The position numbers and the translations under genes were made by a program. 64,000 nucleotides of DNA from Roseofilum halophilum BLCC-M91 (GTDB lineage Bacteria; Cyanobacteriota; Cyanobacteriia; Cyanobacteriales; Desertifilaceae): the NCBI RefSeq assembly GCF_030068445.1, contig NZ_JAQPOK010000003.1, positions 1-64,000 of the forward strand. Direction: 5' to 3'. The notes under the pieces were generated by a model. The model was given only the letters and a program-made list of their open reading frames with translations. It had not been told where the DNA came from and made no database searches. Shown in pieces: positions 23,810 to 32,390 of this stretch (within the stretch, counting starts at the first letter, position 1; the number at the start of each line of letters is the position of its first letter).

Positions 23810-25976
23810 TGGGATCTGCCTTTTTTTGATTAACCCACGGAAAATTTATCGCGATCTGAGTCCCTTCGTTACTGATTAGGGTTAAATCCCCTTCTAGTTG
23901 CTCAACTAAATTTTGAACCAATTGTAATCCTAAAGAATCAATTTCGTCTAGATTAAAACCTTCGGGTAATCCCCGGCCATTGTCTGCGACTGCCAGATTA
24001 ATTCTATGATTTTCTTGACCGATAAACTCTATCTTTATTCTCCCTAAAGAATGTTCTAAAAAAGCATACTTAAAGCAGTTAGAAACTAACTCATTGACAA
24101 TTAAGCCACAGGGAATTGCTGTATCCACATCTAAAGCAATGGGTTCGAGATTAAAATCGATCTCGATCTGTTGAGATGATATGCCATAGGAGCTGATTAA
24201 ATTATTGACTACCGTATAAAGGTAATCTTGGGCATTTATTTCTCCCATTTCTTGGGAACGGTAGAGTTTTTCATGGATTAAACTCATGGATCGGACGCGA
24301 TTTTCACTGTCTTTGAACAGTTCTCGATCTTGGGGATTTTGGACATAGCTCGATTGCAGTCTTAAGAGGCTGGCAATGACTTGTAAGTTATTTTTGACCC
24401 GGTGGTGCAGTTCTTTGAGTAAGATATCTTTTTCTTGCACCGATAACTGAAGTTGTTCATTAAGATGCCTCAATTGTGCGGTTCTTTTGTTGACTCTCGA
24501 TTCTAGCTCTTCATTCAAGGATTCTAAGGATTCAGCCGCTTTTCGTTGGGTGGTTACATCACTAAAACAATGGACTCGACCCCTAATTTTACCCCCAATT
24601 TCATAGGGTCTAGAAACCAGTTCGATAATGCGATCGTCAATGAGTTCGATTAAATTTTGGTGAATTCCTGTGGGGTCTTGGTAATCTTGATTGATGAAAC
24701 TGATAAAGTCTTCTGGATAGCGAATTTTATCGAGCAAGAAGGCATTGACTAGCTGGGAATCTCTAGAGGATAAGATCTTTGAAGGAATGCGCCACATTTG
24801 CACATATTGTTGATTAAAGTTGAGGATATTGCCTTCTCGATTTAAGACTAAAATTCCGTCAGCAGTTGAGTCTAAAGTGGCTTGGAGCAGAGAAATCGAT
24901 CGCTCTAAGGCCACTTGGGTTTGTTTGCGTTCGGTGATGTCTTCGGAAATGGAGGCTAAACGATACACGCGATCGCCGGCCGGATGACGCACGGGGAAGC
25001 ATCGGGTGCGAACCCAACGAGTTATGCCACTGGGGTGTAAGATGCGGTATTCTTGTTCCCAAGGGCCATGATGTTGAGCGGGTAAGATGGCTTGAATGCG
25101 ATCGCTCTCTTGGGGATGAATGACCTTTAACCAGGATTGGGGATTTTCGTATAAACTCTCGCAGGATTGACCCCACACTTTTTCATAGGATGGACTGACA
25201 TAAATAACGGCTTGGTTATCGATGTCCATGAGCCAAAATACTTCATTGAGGTTTTCCACCAGATGGCGAAATCGTTCTTCTGAATCTCGCAGGGCTTCAA
25301 TATTGAGGGTTTTTTCGGTTAAACTATTGCCCAGACACACTTGACCGACCACTTCCCCATCTTCATTTTTCATCACCATCCCTTTGAGGCGATAGGGAAT
25401 GGGGCCTGCACGGGTGAGCAATAGGGTATCAATTTCATGCTGTCCGTCCCGAAAAGCGGTTTGAATATGGCCGGTAATGAGGGGTTGTTCTTCCGGAGGA
25501 AAGAGACTTAACACCGATTCATTCATTAAGCGAGTTTGGCTTAAACCCGTGACTTTTTCCAGAGCCGGGTTCCACCGTTGCAGATAATATTCTGTATTGA
25601 TAGAATATAAAATATCGGGTAAGCGATTAAATTGCCCTTGACGATTTAAGCGTTGCGATCGCTCATAGGCCGATAAAACGAGTCGTAAAAATTCTTCTTG
25701 TTTCTCCCGATTTTCTTCCCCTAACTCCCCACAAGCGATCTGATGGATATGGACGACATCGACGACGCTGATACCAGAGGCTAATGCCAATTGCCCTAAA
25801 AAGATATTGGCAGATATGGGAAGGGTAGGCGCGAGTAAACCCTCTTTCTGACCTGTTGCCAAGGTTGCGCCAGACTCCTTATCCTCTTGATGAGTGGCGT
25901 TTCCTTGAAGATAGGTTTGCAGTTCTATGGCATAACGCTGATGAAACTCAGCTAATGTCTCATCTTTTGAGAGCAT
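23778..25976 (-). CDS. multi-PAS sensor histidine kinase (HisKA_2 type)
   Basis: 732 aa, no membrane helix. An N-terminal helical region (about 1-125) precedes three PAS domains (roughly 130-230, 245-360 with a PAC segment, 365-480), a coiled coil and a HisKA_2 domain with the motif LHHRVKNNLQVIASLLRLQS, then a HATPase_c domain ending DNGRGLPEGF. HisKA_2 kinases often lack a fixed receiver partner. The next gene on the strand overlaps it by 32 nt and begins with a receiver domain, its likely target. The signal is intracellular; the PAS ligands are unknown. Confidence 0.92.
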   Translation of the reverse strand: MLSKDETLAEFHQRYAIELQTYLQGNATHQEDKESGATLATGQKEGLLAPTLPISANIFLGQLALASGISVVDVVHIHQIACGELGEENREKQEEFLRLVLSAYERSQRLNRQGQFNRLPDILYSINTEYYLQRWNPALEKVTGLSQTRLMNESVLSLFPPEEQPLITGHIQTAFRDGQHEIDTLLLTRAGPIPYRLKGMVMKNEDGEVVGQVCLGNSLTEKTLNIEALRDSEERFRHLVENLNEVFWLMDIDNQAVIYVSPSYEKVWGQSCESLYENPQSWLKVIHPQESDRIQAILPAQHHGPWEQEYRILHPSGITRWVRTRCFPVRHPAGDRVYRLASISEDITERKQTQVALERSISLLQATLDSTADGILVLNREGNILNFNQQYVQMWRIPSKILSSRDSQLVNAFLLDKIRYPEDFISFINQDYQDPTGIHQNLIELIDDRIIELVSRPYEIGGKIRGRVHCFSDVTTQRKAAESLESLNEELESRVNKRTAQLRHLNEQLQLSVQEKDILLKELHHRVKNNLQVIASLLRLQSSYVQNPQDRELFKDSENRVRSMSLIHEKLYRSQEMGEINAQDYLYTVVNNLISSYGISSQQIEIDFNLEPIALDVDTAIPCGLIVNELVSNCFKYAFLEHSLGRIKIEFIGQENHRINLAVADNGRGLPEGFNLDEIDSLGLQLVQNLVEQLEGDLTLISNEGTQIAINFPWVNQKKADPNDEFDKNISS

Positions 25977-26018
25977 TATCTCTCCCTATACGCAACCACT
26001 GTTATCTTATCCTACCGC

Positions 26019-26281
26019 AGTGGGGGAGTGGGATGGGGTGATGGGGAGATGGGGAGATGGGGGGATGGGGGGAGGGGGAGATGGGGGGATGGGGGGATGG
26101 GGAGACGCGGAGACACGGAGACACGGAGACGCGGAGACGCGGAGATGGGGAGATGGGGAGATGGGGAGATGGGGAGACACGGAGATGGGGAGATGGGGAG
26201 ACACGGAGATGGGGAGATGGGGAGACACGGAGATGGGGAGATGGGGAGACGCGGAGACACGGAGACGCGGAGACGCGGAGA
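26019..26281. repeat. G-rich minisatellite (GGGGAGAT / GGAGACACGGAGAC units)
   Basis: About 260 bp of GGGGAGAT and GGAGACACGG/GGAGACGCGG units. A 24-bp period (AGACACGGAGATGGGGAGATGGGG) repeats three times near 26173-26245. GGGGAGATGGGGAGATGGGG runs satisfy the G-quadruplex pattern on the plus strand. A shorter relative lies at 18417-18445. All reading frames through it are low-complexity and are not taken as genes. Confidence 0.85.
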
Positions 26282-26282
26282 A

Positions 26283-26311
26283 ATTGCCTATTGCCTATTG
26301 CCTATTGCCTT
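26283..26311. repeat. heptamer tandem repeat (ATTGCCT)
   Basis: About four copies of ATTGCCT, the last degenerate (TTTGCCT), follow the minisatellite. The flank continues with CCTATTCCCCATTCC-type sequence up to the stop of the replication-protein gene at 26347. Confidence 0.75.
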
Positions 26312-26346
26312 TTGCCTTTTCCCTATTCCCCATTCCTTATTACCTA

Positions 26347-29300
26347 TTACCCAAATAGACTCAGTTGTTGATAGCGATAAAACTCCGTTTCGCTTACGCG
26401 ATCGCCGTCCGACTCCTGTATCTTAGTTATATTAGGCAGCGTCAACGGGATGCGCGGATAGGTTTTCTCGTCTGTTCGATCACGCTGTAACCATTGCTGG
26501 AACACCTGTTCTCTAGGATCGTCGGGACAGACTAAGCCATAGATGCGTAGGCGTTTCCCGGAACCCTTGAGACTGGTGGTGCGTTGATGCTCTAAACTAT
26601 AGCCCAAGAGGTTAATAAACCGGCGCAGGATCATAATTCCAGAGGCATTTTTAGCCAGTCCAATACCGAAGAGCGATCGCACTTCCTCCCGGTTAGAAAG
26701 GGAGATTTTCTTTAACTGCTCCAAGTCTACGTCGGTATTCATAAATACTCGCTCTGGATCGGCAATTAAACCCGGAATGCCCAAAAGCTCCATTGCACCA
26801 ATCTTTGACCCCAATTGAGTTCCGTTAAAGTCGGGTAAAAAGAGACCCCCGGATCTCCGTGAGAGTAATTCTCGTGCCATAGCGGTGTCGCGATCGGCTA
26901 AATAGGGACGACCGACGGTGAGAAAATAATGATACTGTAATTGCTCGTACCAGCCGCGATCGTCTAAACTCACTACCTCCGGAGTAACCGGAATGCCATA
27001 CTTTTGCCAGAGTTCCTGATGGCGAGATCTGCGTCGTTGATCCGGAGTTTGGCTACACCGATGATACGGCTCTTGCGGGTAAATTACGGCAGTTGGCTGG
27101 ATAGCAGAATGGGCGATCGCCTCACATTCAGCCTGATAGTTTTGCTCTAAAACGCGATCGATCGTAGTTTTCAAGCTCGGTTCGCTCTCCTCTTCTACCG
27201 CTTGCGTCTGCTCCACTGCACTCTGACAAACATGACCTTCCGCCATGAGTCCGGCGATCGCCGCTTCCCGATACCGCACCATCCCCCCATTAAACCGTAC
27301 CGCCAACTTGGCCCAAGTCATCAGGGATTCGGCTTGAAATCCCAGATCCAACCCGTCCAACTGGGTAAAATCCGATTGTTGCAATAGACGAATATTCACC
27401 TGGGTTAACCGATGTTCGCAACTGAGCAAACTGGCTAGAGAGGTGGAACCATTCCCCACCCGGTTAAAGCCATAGGGAGCCACCCAGACATAGCGAGGCA
27501 CACTTTCCCGCAGTCGCGAGAGAGCTTGGCGTACCGAGTTTTCCCCTTGAATGCCTTGGGCGATCGCCCAAACCGAGGTAAAATGACCCATGAGATCGAT
27601 ACTCACCCCCGTTTCAATCGCGGGAGAAGCCAACACCCCATCATACTGACTCAAAAGGCGATCGAAATTCTTGCCCATACATTCATAAGCTGGATGAGTC
27701 GGATCGGACAGAGTTTCCGAATCGATCCGCAAAAACCGCCGCTCTGGAAAACGCTGCTGTAAATAGCTCTCTAGGGTAATCGTTCCCCACTTACTCCCCC
27801 GTTTCTGAGCCGACAAACAGACCATCGGCCGGCCCCCAGCCGCGATATGATCGGCTAAATCTTGCACCAGCCGCTCAGGGGTTTTATCCTCATAACTATA
27901 CACCCGCCAAGCCTCTTCCTGGCTCGGTTTCCAAGTATTCTCCACCACCGCCACCTCCGGGTCAATTCCAGATAGGGCAATCAAATAATCTAGGGCAATA
28001 TCGCTTAAATCTGCATCCGCAATCCAAACTTGACCGCTACCCCCTAAAACATTTTGAATTAAGGTTTTCAAGGTGTTAAGAATAGCCACCCGATGACGGC
28101 GACAGGTACTGGAGTTTAAACCATGCCACAGGACTTGCTCAACTTCATCAATCACCACCAGGGCATTTTGCCAGTCTTGGGGGTTCAACTGAGCGCGGGA
28201 GTTGGGATGCAAAGAGTCAATGCACAGCACCACCCCCGGTTCTGGGGAGGCTTCATCGGTAAGCGCTGGCAGTCCGAACCGAGCAGCTAATGATTTGACC
28301 AGTTGCACCCGATGACTGATGACGAGGACGGGTTGTCCGGTGCGTTTGGCTTGTTTAACAATGGTTTCGAGCAGTTGGGTTTTTCCAGTTCCTTTGGCCG
28401 ATTTGATCGCTACCAGTTGGGCGGTTTCCGGTAGATCGAGGGTTGCCGGAAAGTAGCGCTCATGGAGGGTGAGGGTGCGGGGATGAGTGAGCTGTTGGGT
28501 GATGGTGGCTTTCCAGCGCTCAAAAGGGATGGCTTGGTTGTAAGCTTGATGAAAGCTGGCTGCACCTTGGCTGGCGATCAGGTCGTCTACGCCTTTTCCC
28601 CATTCCGGGTTCCAGGTGACAATGTTGACTTGACATCCGGCTTGTTGCAGCAGGTAACCCATGCGGCGAATGGCGCTTTGCATAGAGCGAAGGGTTTGGG
28701 GTTTGCTGTCTTGGTCGAAGACGATAGTGATGGGGCGGTTAGGGGCGATGAAAGGTTGCAGTTCGGGGATTAGATGGGGGTGGCCGATGCGCCGACCTTG
28801 GTCATTTTTGGGGATGCGATAGCCGCTATGGATGCCGGGAAGGGCGATCGCCCCATAGCCTGCGGTGAGCAGAGCGCCTGCTTTTTTGGCTCCTTCAGTA
28901 ATGCACAGGGGAACGCTGGGGTTATCTTTTACCCATTGCCAAAAACCAAGATCCGAGTGTTCCGGTTGGATCTGTTCGGGAGTTAGGGGTACGTTTCCCC
29001 GGTTGGCGATCGTTTGCCAGATGGACTGGGTAACCCGTAGAGCAAAGAGTCGGGTGGGGGTTTTGGGAGGATGTTCGTATTTGATCGGTTTGCCGTCTGC
29101 ATATCTGGGTTGGCTCGGTTTGAAGCATCCCCAGTCCTCATCTTCTCCAGTAAGGGGGTTAATGCCGGAACACCACCATCCCCCTTGCTTGAGATGCTGA
29201 TAGCGTTGCATAATATTGGCTCGCAGGCGGCCATCTTTGCGCCGGGGCAGGTCATCAGCGTAGAGCAGATAGTTGTAGGGGGTTTGGCCTTCGAGGGGAA

Positions 29301-29415
29301 TGACGTTAAGCTGGGTAAGCTGGCGATCGACTCCACTGGCTTCCCATTCGAGTAGGTGGTTCACGGCGGTTGCGTTGGCTTGATTATAGATAGGGGTATT
29401 TATCCTAAACCACAC
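26347..29415 (-). CDS. CyRepA1-type plasmid replication protein (DUF3854-helicase)
   Basis: 1022 aa. Residues ~90-300 form a DUF3854 toprim-like region with TEGAKKAG (173-180) and the acidic IVFDQDSK (231-238), the fold used by primases and topoisomerases. A P-loop ATPase/helicase follows with KGTGKT (341-346) and VVIDEVEQVL, then ~550 residues of unassigned sequence. Databases call this long family CyRepA1 and treat it as a cyanobacterial plasmid replication protein. Here it sits among chromosomal genes, so it may mark an integrated plasmid or element, or a domesticated copy. The frame is intact. Two toxin-antitoxin pairs lie next to its 5' side. Confidence 0.8.
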   Translation of the reverse strand: MWFRINTPIYNQANATAVNHLLEWEASGVDRQLTQLNVIPLEGQTPYNYLLYADDLPRRKDGRLRANIMQRYQHLKQGGWWCSGINPLTGEDEDWGCFKPSQPRYADGKPIKYEHPPKTPTRLFALRVTQSIWQTIANRGNVPLTPEQIQPEHSDLGFWQWVKDNPSVPLCITEGAKKAGALLTAGYGAIALPGIHSGYRIPKNDQGRRIGHPHLIPELQPFIAPNRPITIVFDQDSKPQTLRSMQSAIRRMGYLLQQAGCQVNIVTWNPEWGKGVDDLIASQGAASFHQAYNQAIPFERWKATITQQLTHPRTLTLHERYFPATLDLPETAQLVAIKSAKGTGKTQLLETIVKQAKRTGQPVLVISHRVQLVKSLAARFGLPALTDEASPEPGVVLCIDSLHPNSRAQLNPQDWQNALVVIDEVEQVLWHGLNSSTCRRHRVAILNTLKTLIQNVLGGSGQVWIADADLSDIALDYLIALSGIDPEVAVVENTWKPSQEEAWRVYSYEDKTPERLVQDLADHIAAGGRPMVCLSAQKRGSKWGTITLESYLQQRFPERRFLRIDSETLSDPTHPAYECMGKNFDRLLSQYDGVLASPAIETGVSIDLMGHFTSVWAIAQGIQGENSVRQALSRLRESVPRYVWVAPYGFNRVGNGSTSLASLLSCEHRLTQVNIRLLQQSDFTQLDGLDLGFQAESLMTWAKLAVRFNGGMVRYREAAIAGLMAEGHVCQSAVEQTQAVEEESEPSLKTTIDRVLEQNYQAECEAIAHSAIQPTAVIYPQEPYHRCSQTPDQRRRSRHQELWQKYGIPVTPEVVSLDDRGWYEQLQYHYFLTVGRPYLADRDTAMARELLSRRSGGLFLPDFNGTQLGSKIGAMELLGIPGLIADPERVFMNTDVDLEQLKKISLSNREEVRSLFGIGLAKNASGIMILRRFINLLGYSLEHQRTTSLKGSGKRLRIYGLVCPDDPREQVFQQWLQRDRTDEKTYPRIPLTLPNITKIQESDGDRVSETEFYRYQQLSLFG

Positions 29416-29604
29416 TATCTATAGTGGTCAAGTTTGTTAATGAAGATTTATAGCTCTAGATGTGGATTGTGTTTGGCGATCGCTGTTGAGTTTTTCGAGG
29501 ATAGCGCTTTTCTACTGTCATGGGAAAGAGCGATCGGGGGGATGTCTCGATCGGGCGATCGCCGCCAATGCTACACTGATGAGAATCTTAGAGAAAGAAG
29601 TCTT

Positions 29605-29847
29605 ATGAGTATTTTGATATCTGATGAAATATTAACGTTGACTCACATGACTGAGCCAGAAATGAGGCAAGAAATAGCCGTTTTACTGTTCCAAAAACGA
29701 AAGCTCAGTCTATCTCAAGCCAGTCGTTTTGCTCAGATGAACCGGATCGCATTTCAACACCTTCTGGCGAGTCGTGAAATTCCCGTTTACGATCTAGAAG
29801 ATTTTGAGAAAGACATTAGGAATTTACAGGAAATGGGTCGGCTATGA
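29605..29847 (+). CDS. UPF0175 family antitoxin
   Basis: 80 aa from ATG at 29605, preceded by GAGAAAGAAG; the frame extends upstream without similarity. The sequence MTEPEMRQEIAVLLFQKRKL followed by LSQASRFAQMNRIAFQHLLA is typical of UPF0175 proteins, small helix-turn-helix-like DNA-binding antitoxins. It overlaps the downstream DUF3368 gene by ATGA (29844-29847), the standard coupling for this pair. It should bind and inhibit the next product and repress the operon. Confidence 0.88.
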   Translation: MSILISDEILTLTHMTEPEMRQEIAVLLFQKRKLSLSQASRFAQMNRIAFQHLLASREIPVYDLEDFEKDIRNLQEMGRL

Positions 29848-30335
29848 TTGTTATCAGCGATACGTCACCGATTAACAATTTAGCCGCTATTGGGTATCTT
29901 CATTTGTTGCAGGAAATTTATGAGACAGTCATGATTCCAGAAGCCGTTTATCGGGAGTTAACTGACCCAGAATTTCCAGTGGCTGGTGCAACGGAAGTGC
30001 AAACATTAGATTGGATTAACACTTGCGCTTGTAGGGATTTGAGTCTCGTTGAAGCTCTCTGTAATGAACTCGATCGCGGCGAAGCAGAGGCGATCGCTTT
30101 GACATTGCAGTTTCAAGCTGATGTTCTCTTAATTGATGAGCGTCAAGGTCGTTTAGTAGCGGATAAACTCCATATCTATTATACTGGCATCTTAGGGATT
30201 TTAGTGGAAGCCAAAAAACAATCTTTGATTACAACAGTCAAGCCATTGCTGGATGATTTGATCGACAAAGCTGGATTTTGGATTGCTTCACCGTTATATA
30301 ATAAAGTTCTCCAGCTTGTTGAGGAGAATGAGTGA
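29844..30335 (+). CDS. DUF3368 PIN-like toxin
   Basis: 163 aa. The PIN-like acidic residues are visible: D6 in VISDTSPI, E in LDRGEAEAIAL and D in VLLIDERQGR. DUF3368 proteins are predicted ribonucleases paired with UPF0175 antitoxins, as here (4-nt overlap). The likely target is RNA; none has been shown for this protein. The full-length catalytic set suggests the pair is functional. A 140-bp inverted-repeat element follows 37 bp after its stop. Confidence 0.88.
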   Translation: MIVISDTSPINNLAAIGYLHLLQEIYETVMIPEAVYRELTDPEFPVAGATEVQTLDWINTCACRDLSLVEALCNELDRGEAEAIALTLQFQADVLLIDERQGRLVADKLHIYYTGILGILVEAKKQSLITTVKPLLDDLIDKAGFWIASPLYNKVLQLVEENE

Positions 30336-30372
30336 TATTAATAGTATCCCCATAATCTAATGATCGAGACTT

Positions 30373-30512
30373 GTAGGGGCGGGTTTCACCAATATCTAGG
30401 AAAAAAGCGATCGCTCTCCTAAACCCGCCCCCCACCAGAATACAAAGGGATATGGGGCAGGTTCACTAATTGAATGGTGGGGAGTCCTAAACCTGGGTGA
30501 ACCTGCCCCTAC
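30373..30512. repeat. 140-bp inverted-repeat element, copy 1
   Basis: Starts GTAGGGGCGGGTTTCACC and ends GGTGAACCTGCCCCTAC, inverted repeats with two differences. Full second copy at 31464-31603 and a 3'-truncated copy at 31650-31736. No coding capacity. Confidence 0.85.
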
Positions 30513-30525
30513 GGTAGATATAACT

Positions 30526-30972
30526 CTATGCTACGGTTGTCGGATCTACAGCTACAATGCCTTCGCTAACGTATCGAGTAAAATCGGTAGTATTAAAGGT
30601 TAGAATATGGGTAATATTGTTAACTTTCATTGCAGCTACTAAACGAGCATCGTGTACTTGAACTCCAGATACAGCATAGGTTATGACAAGCCTCCGCCAT
30701 TCAGAATAGATTCCAGGAATATCGCTTAGTATGGGAAAAATACTTTCAATTAATGTTAAAAGCTGATTAGCTTGTATCGCAGTTAAGCCAAATCCATTTT
30801 TGTTAGCAGGTCTTGTGGCAACATTCCAAAATTCGATACAGTTTTGGGGCGTTACTTGCAGATGATGTCCGTTCTGAATTAACGTTCTGATCGCTGTTAT
30901 GGTAATTGGATGTTGCCGATCGCTCTGGCGAGTAAAACGCAGGAGTATGTTAGTATCGACAAGATAAATCAC
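30526..30972 (-). CDS. vapC: VapC-like PIN-domain ribonuclease toxin
   Basis: 148 aa PIN domain. The catalytic acids are visible in YLVDTNILLR (D6), NCIEFWNVATR (E), VHDARLVAAM (D) and TFNTTDF (D). The protein would cleave RNA. Its start lies 3 bp after the stop of the upstream antitoxin on the same strand, so they form one operon. The IEFWNVATRP segment groups it with PIN toxins paired to ribbon-helix-helix-type antitoxins. All catalytic residues appear intact. Confidence 0.88.
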   Translation of the reverse strand: MIYLVDTNILLRFTRQSDRQHPITITAIRTLIQNGHHLQVTPQNCIEFWNVATRPANKNGFGLTAIQANQLLTLIESIFPILSDIPGIYSEWRRLVITYAVSGVQVHDARLVAAMKVNNITHILTFNTTDFTRYVSEGIVAVDPTTVA

Positions 30973-30975
30973 AGC

Positions 30976-31254
30976 TTATGGGTGTTCCTGGTAAATTCCT
31001 GCACGGCTAACAGCCTCATCTGATAGTAGAGGAACATCCGGTTTGACACAAGCGGTAAAAGTATCGGTAAGCTGTTTAAGCATCGCATCAAACTCCTCGA
31101 TACTGGTCAGGGTTTGCGGCTGGTCTAAAAGGCGATCGCGCTCTTCTAGAAGTTGCAGAGCGGCTTGAACGACCTCATCCGCAGTTGAGTAGCGATCACT
31201 TTTGAGCTTTTCGAGGATAGCGCGATGGGTTTCTGGTTTTAAGACTATTGTCAT
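30976..31254 (-). CDS. antitoxin of the PIN toxin (ParD/RHH-like)
   Basis: 92 aa. The N-terminus MTIVLKPETHRAILEKLKSD and STADEVVQAALQLLEERDRL has the beta-strand plus two-helix layout of ribbon-helix-helix antitoxins. The tail (about 45-92) is probably disordered and used to wrap the toxin. It precedes vapC by 3 bp. It is expected to repress its own promoter in the ~60 bp upstream, where a broken second antitoxin gene begins on the other strand. Confidence 0.8.
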   Translation of the reverse strand: MTIVLKPETHRAILEKLKSDRYSTADEVVQAALQLLEERDRLLDQPQTLTSIEEFDAMLKQLTDTFTACVKPDVPLLSDEAVSRAGIYQEHP

Positions 31255-31313
31255 GATTCTTGACTACCGACTTTGACCTCTTTTAAGGGTAGCGCTTTCC
31301 TACTGTCATGTCT

Positions 31314-31429
31314 GTGGCTGAAATTATGGATGATTTCCCAGAACTGACACAGGCAGATATCAGAAGCTCTGTTTAGAGTTGGCCGCCGATCGCGAACATC
31401 GTTTAGTTGCTTCGGTAAGTGCCGCTTGA
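31314..31429 (+). pseudogene. broken DUF433 antitoxin remnant
   Basis: One frame reads VAEIMDDFPELTQADIRS before a stop at 31374; shifting frame after AGAAGC continues CLELAADREHRL...ASVSAA to a stop at 31429. Together they match the C-terminal half of DUF433 antitoxins with about two extra bases. The N-terminal half and any toxin partner are absent. Confidence 0.7.
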
Positions 31430-31463
31430 AACTACGGTATAGAACACCATCAAATCGGGTTTT

Positions 31464-31603
31464 GTAGGGGCGGGTTTCACCAACATCTAGAAAAAAAACG
31501 ATCGCTCTCCTAAACCCGCCCCCCGCCAGGGTGCAAAGGTGTATGGGGCAGGTTCACTAATCGAATGATGGGGATTGCTAAACCTGGGTGAACCTGCCCC
31601 TAC
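31464..31603. repeat. 140-bp inverted-repeat element, copy 2
   Basis: Same ends and length as the copy at 30373, with scattered differences. The preceding TATAGAACACCATCAAATCG and the first ~70 bp recur at 31625, giving a direct repeat of about 97 bp. Confidence 0.85.
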
Positions 31604-31649
31604 GGTAGATATAAATTCATCGGTATAGAACACCATCAAATCGGGTTTT

Positions 31650-31736
31650 GTAGGGGCGGGTTTCACCAACATCTAGAAAAAAAACGATCGCTCTCCTAAA
31701 CCCGCCCCCCGCCAGGATGCAAAGGGGGATGGGGTT
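31650..31736. repeat. 140-bp inverted-repeat element, truncated copy 3
   Basis: Matches the first ~85 bp of copy 2 nearly exactly and then diverges, lacking the second terminal repeat. It probably arose by local duplication of 31437-31533. Confidence 0.8.
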
Positions 31737-31766
31737 TTGGGGGGATGTTCGTATATTAATAATAAA

Positions 31767-32255
31767 TTAATTATGATGATTGATGATGTGGGTCAGGTCT
31801 TGACAAGCGCGATCGACTTCTGACCAAAATACCCAAGAGAAAATAAAGAGAACAATAATCGGAAGGGGAATAAAGAGTAGAGTTTCCAGCTCCATATCTT
31901 CCGAGAACACAGTAGCAACTAGAAACAGGAGTGAAATGCTGCACCAGGAAGATCCCCAAAAGAGCAAAAAGGAACTGACGATCGGATGTAAACTGAGGGT
32001 AATATGAACGGTAGTACCATCGGGTAAGGGTTCAAATCGACCGCGAATTTGGGGTAAAAAGGAATTGCGATAGTCAATGACTCGCCGAATGTTAAAGCCA
32101 TCTGGGGAAATCGTACCGCAATAGGGAGCATGATCTGGCGATCGCCTCCATTCCCAGATTTTGGGTGCTTCAATATGAGCTTCTAGGCGATGGATAATTT
32201 CCATTACCGAGTCTGATGTTTTCAGGGTCAGGCGATGGTAAGGTAAGATTCTCAT
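31767..32255 (-). CDS. hypothetical membrane protein
   Basis: 162 aa. The first ~88 residues are soluble (GTISPDGFNIRRVIDYRNSF and PQIRGRFEPLPDGTTVHITL), and two hydrophobic helices follow (about 88-112 and 122-145), then a short charged tail. The arrangement resembles small cyanobacterial proteins of unknown function found with membrane anchors. No catalytic motif is seen. The gene stands alone between repeat elements and the decarboxylase. Confidence 0.7.
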   Translation of the reverse strand: MRILPYHRLTLKTSDSVMEIIHRLEAHIEAPKIWEWRRSPDHAPYCGTISPDGFNIRRVIDYRNSFLPQIRGRFEPLPDGTTVHITLSLHPIVSSFLLFWGSSWCSISLLFLVATVFSEDMELETLLFIPLPIIVLFIFSWVFWSEVDRACQDLTHIINHHN

Positions 32256-32302
32256 GATGGATGGGGTAATGAGCCGGTTTTAGGCGATGGTAATCAAAAT
32301 AA

Positions 32303-32363
32303 AGAAACCGGGTTTTTGGGACTGAATCTTTGCCGATTCTATCACTGTAAAAACCTGGTTTCT
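32303..32363. repeat. inverted repeat of the AGAAACCCGGTTTTT family
   Basis: AGAAACCGGGTTTTT (32303-32317) and AAAAACCTGGTTTCT (32349-32363) pair with one mismatch. A related hairpin is at 36110-36161. Confidence 0.75.
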
Positions 32364-32390
32364 AAGCCACAAACTCTATTAGAGGTACGG

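Noticed and set aside
26019-26281. Iterons of a replication origin
   Set aside because: The same type of sequence occurs at 18417 without a replication gene, and no DnaA boxes or AT-rich unwinding region were seen beside it.
26020-26426. Open frames on both strands in the G-rich tract
   Set aside because: Low-complexity output such as GDGEMGRWGD in several frames at once is an artefact of the repeat.
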